Source: Microbacterium sp. MYb66
GTDB lineage: Bacteria > Actinomycetota > Actinomycetes > Actinomycetales > Microbacteriaceae
Assembly (NCBI RefSeq): GCF_002979435.1
Contig: NZ_PCOV01000001.1
Coordinates: 310,001 to 374,000, forward strand
DNA length: 64,000 nt
Direction of reading: 5' to 3'
Notes under the pieces: generated by a model
Told to the model about the DNA's origin: nothing
The model's database searches: none
Seen by the model: the letters and a program-made list of their open reading frames with translations, nothing else
Shown: positions 31,007 to 39,235 of the stretch, in pieces
Layout of the letters: the number at the start of each line of letters is the position of its first letter
Numbering within the stretch: the first letter of the stretch is position 1
Position numbers and translations under genes: made by a program

Positions 31007-31804
31007 GTGGCTGAGACGAAGACGCACCGCGTCACGGTTGCGCAGCGCCCGCTGCTGCTGTCCTGGTCCGGTATCACCGATCAAGGCCGGCGCCGCGAGA
31101 CGAATCAGGATGCCTACCTCGCGGAGTACCCGCTCTTCATCGTCGCGGACGGCATGGGCGGCCACGCCGGGGGAGAGATAGCGAGCCAGAGCACGGTCGC
31201 GCGGCTTCAGGCAGTGGTCTCCACCGGTGAGGTGAGTGGCCCTGCGATCGAGAAGGCGCTCGAACTCGCCGTCGGCGATATCGCCGACCACCCGGAGACG
31301 ACCGACGAGGGTACCGGGACCACACTGACCGGGGTGTACTTCGACAGCGAGGGTGATGAGTCGCACTGGATCGCGCTCAACATCGGCGATTCGCGTGTCT
31401 ATCTTCTTCGTGACGATCGACTGGTGCAGGTGACGACGGATCACTCCGTCGTCCAAGAGCTGATCACCGCGGGCAAGCTCAGCCCCGAAGAGGCGGAGGG
31501 TCACCCCTACAGCAACGTGATCACGCGTGCCGTCGGTGCGAGCGAGCTCACGGCACCGGACTACGTCTCGATTGATGTGCGCCCGGGGGACCGGTTCGTC
31601 ATCTGCTCGGACGGGCTGACCAAAGAGCTCACCGACTACGGGATCCAGCACTTCCTCCGTGAGCATCTCGACCCGGGCGATGCCGTCGATGCGATGCTCG
31701 CGGCGGCGCTGGAGAACGGCGGGCGGGACAACGTCACGTTGATCGTGGTCCAGGTCGCGGACGAGGGCGAGTCCTCCTCCCCAATCGAAGACACAGCGGA
31801 GTAG
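31007..31804 (+). CDS. PP2C-family serine/threonine protein phosphatase
   Basis: Metal-dependent (Mn/Mg) phosphatase, cytoplasmic, 265 aa. Motifs in order: GRRRETNQDA, VADGMGGHAGGE (metal Asp), GTTLTGVY, NIGDSRVYL, TDHSVVQEL, ICSDGLT and GGRDNVTLIV. GTG 31007 is chosen because of GGAGG 8 nt upstream; an upstream GTG (30956) is unlikely. Such phosphatases normally counteract PknB-type kinases, but no kinase, FHA or cell-division gene is next to it. The neighbour is an FtsK/EccC-like ATPase. Confidence 0.9.
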   Translation: MAETKTHRVTVAQRPLLLSWSGITDQGRRRETNQDAYLAEYPLFIVADGMGGHAGGEIASQSTVARLQAVVSTGEVSGPAIEKALELAVGDIADHPETTDEGTGTTLTGVYFDSEGDESHWIALNIGDSRVYLLRDDRLVQVTTDHSVVQELITAGKLSPEEAEGHPYSNVITRAVGASELTAPDYVSIDVRPGDRFVICSDGLTKELTDYGIQHFLREHLDPGDAVDAMLAAALENGGRDNVTLIVVQVADEGESSSPIEDTAE

Positions 31805-31808
31805 CCGT

Positions 31809-31830
31809 TCAGCGCTGTGGACAGCGCTGA
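31809..31830 (+). terminator. Hairpin after PP2C gene
   Basis: TCAGCGCTG and CAGCGCTGA, perfect 9-bp arms around a TGGA loop, 4 bp after the phosphatase stop and before the FtsK-like gene. No U-tract. It may terminate or only partly attenuate. Confidence 0.45.
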
Positions 31831-31862
31831 TCCGACCGACGACATGCGATCCACTGGGGTCC

Positions 31863-34604
31863 ATGGAATCCCTCCCGATCGTGCTTCCCGCGGCTCCCGC
31901 TCCTTCACGCCGCGCTCCGTTGCCGTTCATGGCGGCCCTGGTGCCGATCGCCGCCGGTGTCGTCCTGTGGTTGGTCTCGGGTTCGATGCTCGCGCTCTGC
32001 TTCGCGGCTCTCGGCCCACTCATGATCGGGGCCTCGGCGCTGGATACCGCCCGCAATCGGCGACGCGAACGCCGGCAGGGAGATGCACAGGCCGAACTCG
32101 ACTGGGTGGCGGCTGAGGATCAGCGGGAACGCCTCCATCGCCAGGAGCGTGAAGAGCTGTGGCTCCGCCAGCCCGACAGTGCGTCGTGCCTCATCCAGCC
32201 GCCTCTCCGGGGCGCGGTACCGCCTGACGCATCGACGCCGATCGTCGTCGGCGCCGGCAGCGTTGCGAGTGCAGTGCGCTGTAGCGGAGGGGACGACGCA
32301 CGGGGACGGAGCTTTCGCGAGCGCTGCGGCACCGTCGAACACGCTCCGATCGTCGTGCCGATCGGTGGTGGTATCTGCCTGCGGGGTCCGCGACCGCTGA
32401 CGGCGGCCGCCGCGCGCGCACTGGTCGTGCAACTCTGTCTGCGGTTCGGCGCCACCCAGCTGTCGATCGTCGGTGCGGAGCCGCGTGTGCACGGCGTCGG
32501 CGCGCTTCCTCATGCGATGAGAGCACGCCGGGGCGGCTTCCGGATGGGAATCGGGACCGCGGAGGGAGGCCGTGTGGATGCCGATGCGCTCATCTGGCTC
32601 ACATCGGCCGGAGCCGAGGTGCCCGAGGGGATCACGACGGTCATCGACATCATCGAACCGGGCGACGCGAATCTGCGCACGCAGCGGGGCATCATTGCTG
32701 TCGGCGTCGAATGCCTCTCGATCGCCCAGGCGGAGGCGGTCGCCCGTGACCTCGCGGAGCGTGGCGACGACGCCGATGCGCTCCCGGAGTCTGTTTCGCT
32801 GCACGAGCTGGAGCAGCCGTCGGCGGGGCGCGGCCTGGCGGCGACGATCGGGCGAGGGGAGCACGGCGATGTCGTGGTCGACATCGTCGGCGACGGACCG
32901 CACGCGATCGTCACGGGTACGACCGGCACCGGCAAGAGCGAACTGCTCGTCACCTGGGTCACGGCGATCGCCGAGACCCACGGCCCGGATCGTGTGACCT
33001 TCGTGCTGGCCGACTTCAAAGGGGGCACCGCGTTCGAGCCCCTACGCGAGCTGCGGCAGGTAGCGGCGGTCATCACCGATCTCGACGATGAGGGTGCGCG
33101 GCGGGGTGTCTCCAGCCTCACCGCCGAGCTACGGCGGCGGGAGGGAGTGCTCGCAGCGGCCGGAGCCCGCGACGTTCGCGAGGTCTCGATGCCGCGGCTG
33201 GTGATCGTCGTCGACGAGTTCGCGGCGCTGCTGGCCGAACACCCCGACCTCGGCGCGGTGTTCACCGACGTGGCGGCAAGGGGCCGCGCGCTGGGTATGC
33301 ACCTCATCCTCGGTACGCAGCGGGCCGCCGGTGTCGTGCGGGATGCGCTGGCCGCCAACTGCCCCCTCCGCATCAGTCTGCGTGTGGGAGATCCCGCCGA
33401 CAGCAGACTCGTGATCGGGACGGATGCCGCCTCGGCGCTTCCGGGTGGGGCGGGCTCGCGCGGGCTCGCGCTGGTGCGTCGGCCCTCCGATCACGAGCCT
33501 GTGCCGATGCGAGTGGCCTTGACGGGTGCGGCGGATCTGCGTCGTGTCGGCGTGCGTTGGGCGGACCAGGCAGCACCGCGCAGTCCGTGGCTCCCCGCGC
33601 TGCCGACAAGTCTCCCTCTCGCCGAAGTCGCCGATGCCGCCGAGATCCGGTCGACGGAGCTCATCCTGGGCCGAGGTGACGATCCTGGTCTCCAGTCGCA
33701 GCCCCTGGAGCTCCTGCGTTGTGGGCAGGACCGCGGGCTCGTCATCCTCGGGGCGCCGGGGTCCGGTCGTACTGCGGCTTTGAGAGCCGTAGCGGCCCAG
33801 CGACCGGATGCGCTCTGGATGTCGGGCGATGCGGAAGACGTGTGGGACCTGGTGGCCGTCTGGGCTGGAGGCGTCCGGCGTCCGCCTCCTGTCGTCCTCT
33901 GCGACGACGTGGATGCGCTTGTCTCGTCATTGCCGCCGGAGTACGGTCAGCTGCTCGCCCAGCGCTGGGAGCAGGTCGTACGGGCAGGGACCGAATCGAC
34001 GTTCGTGCTGACAGCTACCAGGGCGGCAGGACCGTTGGTGCGAGTGATCGACATGCTGCCGAGACGTGCCCTGCTGCGGATGCCGACGCGAGTGGATCAC
34101 CTGGCGGCCGGGGGAGAGCCGGGGACGTTCGTTCGTGCGCGCGTGCCCGGGAGGGCCAGGATCGGTGACCGGGAGGTGCAGTTCGTCTGGGTCCCGGAAG
34201 AGGAGATCAGCACCTCTTCGCAGAGTGCCCCCGCGGTGTGGACGCCGTCGTGCGCGATCACGGGGGTCGTCAGCGCCGGAGCCGTCTCCGTGGCGGCGCA
34301 GATACGCGAGGCGCACCCGCAGCACGAGGTGATTCACCTCGGCATCGAATCGGTGACGATGCCGAGCCGCTCCTGCATCCTGGTCGCCGATGCGGAGACG
34401 TGGCAACGGAACTGGTCCACGTGGCAGCGCATCCGCGCGGAGGGTGAGGTTCTGGTCCGCGCGGAGCAGCCGGCCGATCTCCGACAGCTCGCCGCGGTGC
34501 GGGAACTCCCGCCGTATGCTCGGCCGCATGCGGGCCGGGCATGGTCGGTGCTCGGAGCGGGATCGCCACGGCGAGTGATCCTTCCCGAGCTGTCGCCCCG
34601 ATGA
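31863..34604 (+). CDS. FtsK/SpoIIIE-type ATPase resembling EccC
   Basis: 913-aa membrane-anchored ATPase. Two transmembrane helices (about 22-60) are followed by a charged helical linker, as in EccC of type VII secretion systems. The first ATPase domain has Walker A GTTGTGKSELL (about 352-362), FVLADFKGGTAFEPL, Walker B RLVIVVDEFAALL and LGTQRAAGVVRDAL. The second has a degenerate P-loop GAPGSGRTAA (Lys replaced by Arg, near 632) and VVLCDDVDAL. No DNA-binding gamma domain is seen, so chromosome translocation is unlikely. EccC normally has three ATPase domains; here there are two. No WXG100, EccB, EccD or FHA genes are in the window. Confidence 0.75.
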   Translation: MESLPIVLPAAPAPSRRAPLPFMAALVPIAAGVVLWLVSGSMLALCFAALGPLMIGASALDTARNRRRERRQGDAQAELDWVAAEDQRERLHRQEREELWLRQPDSASCLIQPPLRGAVPPDASTPIVVGAGSVASAVRCSGGDDARGRSFRERCGTVEHAPIVVPIGGGICLRGPRPLTAAAARALVVQLCLRFGATQLSIVGAEPRVHGVGALPHAMRARRGGFRMGIGTAEGGRVDADALIWLTSAGAEVPEGITTVIDIIEPGDANLRTQRGIIAVGVECLSIAQAEAVARDLAERGDDADALPESVSLHELEQPSAGRGLAATIGRGEHGDVVVDIVGDGPHAIVTGTTGTGKSELLVTWVTAIAETHGPDRVTFVLADFKGGTAFEPLRELRQVAAVITDLDDEGARRGVSSLTAELRRREGVLAAAGARDVREVSMPRLVIVVDEFAALLAEHPDLGAVFTDVAARGRALGMHLILGTQRAAGVVRDALAANCPLRISLRVGDPADSRLVIGTDAASALPGGAGSRGLALVRRPSDHEPVPMRVALTGAADLRRVGVRWADQAAPRSPWLPALPTSLPLAEVADAAEIRSTELILGRGDDPGLQSQPLELLRCGQDRGLVILGAPGSGRTAALRAVAAQRPDALWMSGDAEDVWDLVAVWAGGVRRPPPVVLCDDVDALVSSLPPEYGQLLAQRWEQVVRAGTESTFVLTATRAAGPLVRVIDMLPRRALLRMPTRVDHLAAGGEPGTFVRARVPGRARIGDREVQFVWVPEEEISTSSQSAPAVWTPSCAITGVVSAGAVSVAAQIREAHPQHEVIHLGIESVTMPSRSCILVADAETWQRNWSTWQRIRAEGEVLVRAEQPADLRQLAAVRELPPYARPHAGRAWSVLGAGSPRRVILPELSPR

Positions 34605-34631
34605 ACGAGTCTGCGCAGAACCCTCAGGGCA

Positions 34632-35627
34632 TCAGATCCCGGACCCGGGACGGATCATTCCGACATCCGCACCGCCGCCGAGAACCGCGAGCGGGAGCGC
34701 GTCCGTGAGCGTCGCGACCTCGGCTTCGCTCAGGCCGCCCGCACGAGCGAGAAGTGTCGCGGCCACAATCGTCGAGGCGCGGGTGGCGCCGTCGAGCATC
34801 TTCAGTGCCACGGTCGTGCCGTTCGGCGCGACCATCACCATGACGCCTTCGGCGCCGTGTTTGGCGAACACCCCGAGCTTCTCGATCGCGATGGTGTCGG
34901 GGCGCCCGGGTCCTTCGATCGTCCACGGGCTCTCCCGCACCGCACGGACCAGAGAACCGGCGACGCGGTGAAGGGCGAACGGCGAGCGATCCGATGCGGT
35001 TCCGATGCGGTGGATGGAGCGTGCGAGTCCGGTGAGAGTGATCACGTGAACCGGCGCGCCGCACCCGTCGATGGCGGTATGGGCGATCTTCTCGCCGGTG
35101 AGGCGTTCGACCACGTCGCGGATGTGGAGCTGGAGGGGGTGAGCGGGGTCGAGGTAACCTGCGGTGGGCCAGCCGGTCGCCACACAGGCGCGCAGCATGG
35201 CGGCATGCTTTCCGGAGCAGTTCATGCGCACGCGTGACGCTTGGCCATGCTCCCGAACGAGCTCGTCGCGCGTCGCCGAGTCGGTCGGCCAGGAGGGAGG
35301 GCAGCCGAGGTCGTCCTCGGTGAGGCCGCCTTCCGTGAGGATGTCGCGGACCACGGAAGCGTGGCGATCCGTGCCGACGTGGCTCGCCGTGGAGATCGCG
35401 AGCTGCTCGCCCTCCAGGACGGCGCCGGCGGTGATGCAGGCGACCGCCTGCAGGGGCTTGAGGCTGGAACGCGGCAGGATCAGCGAGTCGGTGTTGCCGT
35501 GGCGGGCGACGATGTCGCCATCAGGGGAGAGCACCACCGCCGCGCCGACATGGCGGGATTCGACGAATCCGCTCCGCTCGACGACGGCGAGTTCCACGGA
35601 ATCCTGAACGGTGAGAGTCTCCAGCAC
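34632..35627 (-). CDS. Asparaginase (asparaginase II family)
   Basis: 331-aa protein of the Rhizobium-type asparaginase family (PF06089), unrelated to classical L-asparaginases. Typical are VERSGFVESRHVG, LPRSSLKPLQA, the NCSGKHAAML block near residue 140 and DGCGAPVHVITL. It hydrolyses L-asparagine to aspartate and ammonia, presumably for nitrogen use. It converges on the FtsK-like gene with 27 bp between stops and diverges from the OsmC gene. Confidence 0.9.
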   Translation of the reverse strand: MLETLTVQDSVELAVVERSGFVESRHVGAAVVLSPDGDIVARHGNTDSLILPRSSLKPLQAVACITAGAVLEGEQLAISTASHVGTDRHASVVRDILTEGGLTEDDLGCPPSWPTDSATRDELVREHGQASRVRMNCSGKHAAMLRACVATGWPTAGYLDPAHPLQLHIRDVVERLTGEKIAHTAIDGCGAPVHVITLTGLARSIHRIGTASDRSPFALHRVAGSLVRAVRESPWTIEGPGRPDTIAIEKLGVFAKHGAEGVMVMVAPNGTTVALKMLDGATRASTIVAATLLARAGGLSEAEVATLTDALPLAVLGGGADVGMIRPGSGI

Positions 35628-35694
35628 TCGTCAACTCTAGCCCGGGGCATGCACCTGCTCGCGTCGTGTCGGATGCGCCTGAGAGACTGAGGGC

Positions 35695-36189
35695 ATGGCA
35701 GAGTCCACCCCCCGCGCCCTCGGCGAACATCACTATGCGCTCACCTCGACGTGGACCGGCAACACCGGCACCGGAACCACCGGCTACCGCGACTACCGCC
35801 GCGACGTGACCATCGAGGTCAGCGGGAAGCCGGAGCTGCTCGCTTCATCGGACAAGCCCTTCCGGGGCGATCCGTCGCGCTGGAATCCGGAAGACCTCCT
35901 GCTCGCGTCCCTCTCCGAATGCCACCTGCTGTCGTACTTGCACGCGTGCGTCACAGCCGGCGTCGTCGTCGTGTCCTACCGCGACGAGGCCACCGGGATG
36001 ATGCGCGAGGACGGGACGGGTGGTGGTTCATTCGTGGAGGTGACGCTGCGCCCCGAGGTCGTCGTCGCCGAGGCCTCGATGATCGATGCGGCGGAACGCG
36101 CACACGCGCAGGCCAACGCATGGTGCTTCATCGCGAACTCGATGAACTTCCCCGTGCGTCACCAGGCGAAGGTCACCGCTCTCGCCTGA
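35695..36189 (+). CDS. OsmC-family peroxiredoxin-like protein
   Basis: 164-aa OsmC/Ohr fold protein that reduces organic hydroperoxides with a cysteine pair. The peroxidatic Cys76 is in LSECHLLSYL and the resolving Cys144 in AWCFIANSMN; RWNPEDLLLASLS precedes the first. This is the YhfA/OsmC-like group more than the Ohr group. Single gene; no regulator adjacent. Confidence 0.88.
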   Translation: MAESTPRALGEHHYALTSTWTGNTGTGTTGYRDYRRDVTIEVSGKPELLASSDKPFRGDPSRWNPEDLLLASLSECHLLSYLHACVTAGVVVVSYRDEATGMMREDGTGGGSFVEVTLRPEVVVAEASMIDAAERAHAQANAWCFIANSMNFPVRHQAKVTALA

Positions 36190-36203
36190 GATCCGCCGAT
36201 GCG

Positions 36204-37001
36204 TCAGCGACGCTCGTGGGGGAGCGCCTGCTTGATCTTCTCGATGGCGCCCTGGGCAGGAGCCTCGTTGTAGGCTCCGGCGAGCTCCTGGCCGGAGAGG
36301 CCGTGTATCGCGGCCATGATCTGGTCCGTGGCGAGACGGCGTGCTCGCCCGCTCGTCGCAGGTCCATGCGGTGACAGATCGAGCGGCTCGCCGAAACGGA
36401 CCGTGATTCGCTCCTTGAGTGTCGGCACCTTCGCCCCGACCGGCATCACCTTGTCAGTGCCGATGAGGCCTACCGGGACGACGGGTGCACCGGTCTGCAG
36501 GGCCAGGAAGGCGACGCCGGTGCGGCCCTTGTACAGGCGACCATCGGTCGACCGCGTGCCTTCCGGGTACAGGGCGACGGCGAGGCCCTCGTCGAGGAGC
36601 TGGCGCTGCAGCTCGAGAGCATCCAGAGCCGCCTGTCCGGCGCCGCGGCGCACCGGGATCGCGCCGATGGATTCGAAGAACGTCTTGCTCATCCAGCCCT
36701 GGAAGCCGGTTCCCTCGAAGTAGGTGGACTTCGCGAGGAAATGAACCGGACGGGGAGCTGCGACCGGGATCGCGATCGAGTCGATGAAGGAGAGGTGATT
36801 GCTGGCGAAGATGACGGGCCCGGTCAGAGGGACGTTCTCGCGCCCTTCGATTCGGGGGCGGTAGACGAAGCGGGCCAGAGGGGTGATGAGGCCCCGACCG
36901 AGGCGGTAGGCGATCCCGGCATGGCGAGGCTTGGCAGTCTCTTCTGACGAGGATTCCTCTTCTGACGAGGATTCGGGCTCGACGGACTGCTCAGAGGTCA
37001 T
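36204..37001 (-). CDS. 1-acyl-sn-glycerol-3-phosphate acyltransferase (PlsC family)
   Basis: Membrane-associated acyltransferase of phospholipid synthesis. 265 aa. The catalytic NHLSFID (HX4D, His69 and Asp74) and the acceptor-binding YPEGTRS (about 145-151) are intact. The first 25 residues are a Ser/Glu-rich tail coded by an imperfect DNA repeat (two GACGAGGATTC copies). The gene converges on the OsmC gene. Confidence 0.9.
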   Translation of the reverse strand: MTSEQSVEPESSSEEESSSEETAKPRHAGIAYRLGRGLITPLARFVYRPRIEGRENVPLTGPVIFASNHLSFIDSIAIPVAAPRPVHFLAKSTYFEGTGFQGWMSKTFFESIGAIPVRRGAGQAALDALELQRQLLDEGLAVALYPEGTRSTDGRLYKGRTGVAFLALQTGAPVVPVGLIGTDKVMPVGAKVPTLKERITVRFGEPLDLSPHGPATSGRARRLATDQIMAAIHGLSGQELAGAYNEAPAQGAIEKIKQALPHERR

Positions 37002-37124
37002 CAGAGCAGATTACTCCCGGATCCATGCCGGCGTGGGAATGAAGACTCGCGCCGTGCTTCCCAGCGAGGGCAAAGGGGCATGGGGCAGGATGGAGTGTCC
37101 CGCCCGCGATCCCGAGGTCTCACT

Positions 37125-38087
37125 GTGCGCAAGCGTCCGCTCATCGTTCTGTCCACCGTCGCCGCGGCGACCCTGCTCCTGGCGGGCTGCGCTGGCAGCG
37201 CTGCGCCGGAGAGTTCCGGTACTCCGGCCCCTTCCGCGTCGAGCGCGTGCGCGCTGGACGCGCAACCCGGCGAGACATCTGACGCGGTCGTCGTTGAGGG
37301 AGAGGGTGCGGACACCAAGGTGACCGTTCCGGCCGATGCCGCTTTCGCGGGCGTCGAGCGTACGGTCATCTCCGAGGGTGACGGCGAGGACCTCGTCGTC
37401 AACGACCTGGTCTCCGTCCAGTATCAGATCGTCGACGCGACGACCAACGAGGTCGTGGATTCCTCTGCTCGAGGTGAGGGCGGCGTGCTGCCCGTTCTCC
37501 TCGACCCCAATCAGTCGTCGCTCTTCGTCGCCGCCCTCGAATGCGAGCCCGCAGGCTCTCGCATCCTGCTCGCCCTCCCGGGTAACGTCCTCGGCGAGGG
37601 TGCCAACAGTGTGGTCGTCTACGCCGAAGCGGTGGAGAAGCTGCCCGAGGTCGCGACCGGCACTCCTGTCGAGTCGACTCCCGGCATGCCGACCGTGAAG
37701 CTCGACGACAAGGGCGCGCCCACGGTGACGATCCCCGACGGCGACGCGCCGACCGCGACCGAGGTCGCCGTCCTCAAGCAGGGGGACGGTGCGACCGTCG
37801 CCTCCGGTGACCTCGTGGTCGTGCAGTACCTCGGCGTCAAGTGGTCGGACGGCAAGGAGTTCGACTCCAGCTGGAGCCGCGACGCCGCGCCGGCGCAGTT
37901 CCAGACCACCGGCGTCGTCGCCGGCTTCCAGAAGGCGCTCGAGGGTCAGAAGGTCGGCTCGCAGGTCGTCGTGGTGATGCCGCCGGCAGACGGCTACGGA
38001 GCGAGCGAGGGGCACGAGCTCCAGAAGGAGAGCCTCGTCTTCGTCGTCGACATCCTCGCCACGACCCCCGTCCAGCCGCAGCAGTAG
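37125..38087 (+). CDS. FKBP-type peptidyl-prolyl isomerase lipoprotein
   Basis: Extracytoplasmic folding catalyst of 320 aa anchored by lipid. GTG 37125 begins a short signal peptide with lipobox LLAGC (Cys22); GAGG lies 8 nt upstream. Two FKBP-like domains follow: a divergent one (about 75-180) and a better conserved C-terminal one (about 210-310, VVQYLGVKWSDGKEFDSSW and VVVMPPADGYGASEG). Probably assists proteins crossing to the cell surface. Single gene ahead of dxr. Confidence 0.9.
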   Translation: MRKRPLIVLSTVAAATLLLAGCAGSAAPESSGTPAPSASSACALDAQPGETSDAVVVEGEGADTKVTVPADAAFAGVERTVISEGDGEDLVVNDLVSVQYQIVDATTNEVVDSSARGEGGVLPVLLDPNQSSLFVAALECEPAGSRILLALPGNVLGEGANSVVVYAEAVEKLPEVATGTPVESTPGMPTVKLDDKGAPTVTIPDGDAPTATEVAVLKQGDGATVASGDLVVVQYLGVKWSDGKEFDSSWSRDAAPAQFQTTGVVAGFQKALEGQKVGSQVVVVMPPADGYGASEGHELQKESLVFVVDILATTPVQPQQ

Positions 38088-38104
38088 CCGCGGGGGAGCC
38101 GCGG
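38088..38104 (+). terminator. Short hairpin after FKBP gene
   Basis: CCGCGG at 38088-38093 and 38099-38104 with a GGGAG loop, immediately after the stop. Only 6 bp, no U-tract. Confidence 0.35.
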
Positions 38105-38124
38105 TCGTGACCTAGGCTGGCGGT

Positions 38125-39207
38125 ATGCGTCGCGTCATCGTCCTCGGCTCCACCGGCTCCATCGGCACGCAGGCGCTGGATGTGATCCGCGCCAACCCCC
38201 GCCGGTTCGAGTTGGTCGGCCTTGCCGCCGGGTCCAACGCCGAGATGCTGGCCGCGCAGGCCGCGCAGTTCCAGGTCGAGGACACGGCCCTCGGTGCGGT
38301 CGAGGCCGAGCAACTCGTCCGCGATGTCGAGGCGGACGTGGTGCTCAACGCCATCACGGGCTCGATCGGCCTGGGATCCACCCTTGCCGCGCTGAAGGCG
38401 GGTCGCACACTCGCACTGGCGAACAAGGAGTCCCTGATCGTCGGCGGCGACCTGGTGCTCGCCGCCGCGGCACCCGGTCAGATCGTCCCGGTGGATTCGG
38501 AGCACTCTGCGCTCGCACAGGCACTGCGCTCCGGCACGCATGCCGAAGTGCGACGGCTCGTGGTGACTGCCTCCGGGGGTCCGTTCCGCGGTCGCACCCG
38601 CTCCGAGCTGGCCGACGTCACCCCGGCGGAGGCCTTGGCGCATCCGACCTGGGACATGGGCCGGATGGTCACGACGAACTCGTCGACCCTCGTCAACAAG
38701 GGGCTCGAGGTGATCGAGGCGCATCTGCTGTTCGATGTCGCCTATGACGACATCGAAGTCGTGGTGCATCCTCAGTCGATCGTGCACTCGATGGTCGAGT
38801 TCATCGACGGCTCCACGATCGCGCAGGCGTCACCGCCCGATATGCGGCTGCCGATCTCCCTGGGCCTCGACTGGCCGAACCGGATCGGCGGAGTCGGACG
38901 ACCGCTCGACTGGTCATCCGCCACATCATGGACTTTCGAGCCGCTCGACGGCGAGGCATTCCCCTCTGTCGCCCTCGCGAAGGCGGTCGGCCGGGCCGGG
39001 GGGACGTTCCCTGCGGTCTACAACGCCGCCAACGAGCAGGCGGTCGACGCGTTCCACGAGGGGCGATTGTCGTTCCTCGGCATCGTGGACACAATCGCGC
39101 GGGTCGTCGACGCCCACGAGGCGCCGGACGCGCTCACGGTCGACTCTCTCGCCGCGGCAGAGTCCTGGGCGCGCACGACCGCCGACCGGTTGATCGCGAA
39201 GGCCTGA
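38125..39207 (+). CDS. dxr: 1-deoxy-D-xylulose-5-phosphate reductoisomerase
   Basis: Second enzyme of the MEP isoprenoid pathway, converting DXP to MEP with NADPH. 360 aa. N-terminal [14 protein letters not shown] nucleotide fold, [10 protein letters not shown], the metal site PVDSEHSAL and substrate residues in [16 protein letters not shown] element 12 bp before the ATG suggests a leaderless mRNA. In most actinobacteria rip1 and ispG follow directly; here rip1 is 3.2 kb and ispG 10.5 kb away. Confidence 0.97.
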   Translation: MRRVIVLGSTGSIGTQALDVIRANPRRFELVGLAAGSNAEMLAAQAAQFQVEDTALGAVEAEQLVRDVEADVVLNAITGSIGLGSTLAALKAGRTLALANKESLIVGGDLVLAAAAPGQIVPVDSEHSALAQALRSGTHAEVRRLVVTASGGPFRGRTRSELADVTPAEALAHPTWDMGRMVTTNSSTLVNKGLEVIEAHLLFDVAYDDIEVVVHPQSIVHSMVEFIDGSTIAQASPPDMRLPISLGLDWPNRIGGVGRPLDWSSATSWTFEPLDGEAFPSVALAKAVGRAGGTFPAVYNAANEQAVDAFHEGRLSFLGIVDTIARVVDAHEAPDALTVDSLAAAESWARTTADRLIAKA

Positions 39208-39210
39208 GGT

Positions 39211-39231
39211 CCGGGCGGATGCTCCGCCCGG
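39211..39231. terminator. Bidirectional hairpin between dxr and the MurE-like gene
   Basis: CCGGGCGGA (39211-39219) and TCCGCCCGG (39223-39231), perfect 9-bp arms with a TGC loop, between the two convergent stop codons. Confidence 0.6.
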
Positions 39232-39235
39232 CGGG

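Noticed and set aside
34601..34708. Small ORF overlapping the FtsK-like stop (ATGA)
   Set aside because: It overlaps the asparaginase gene on the other strand and has no family signature.
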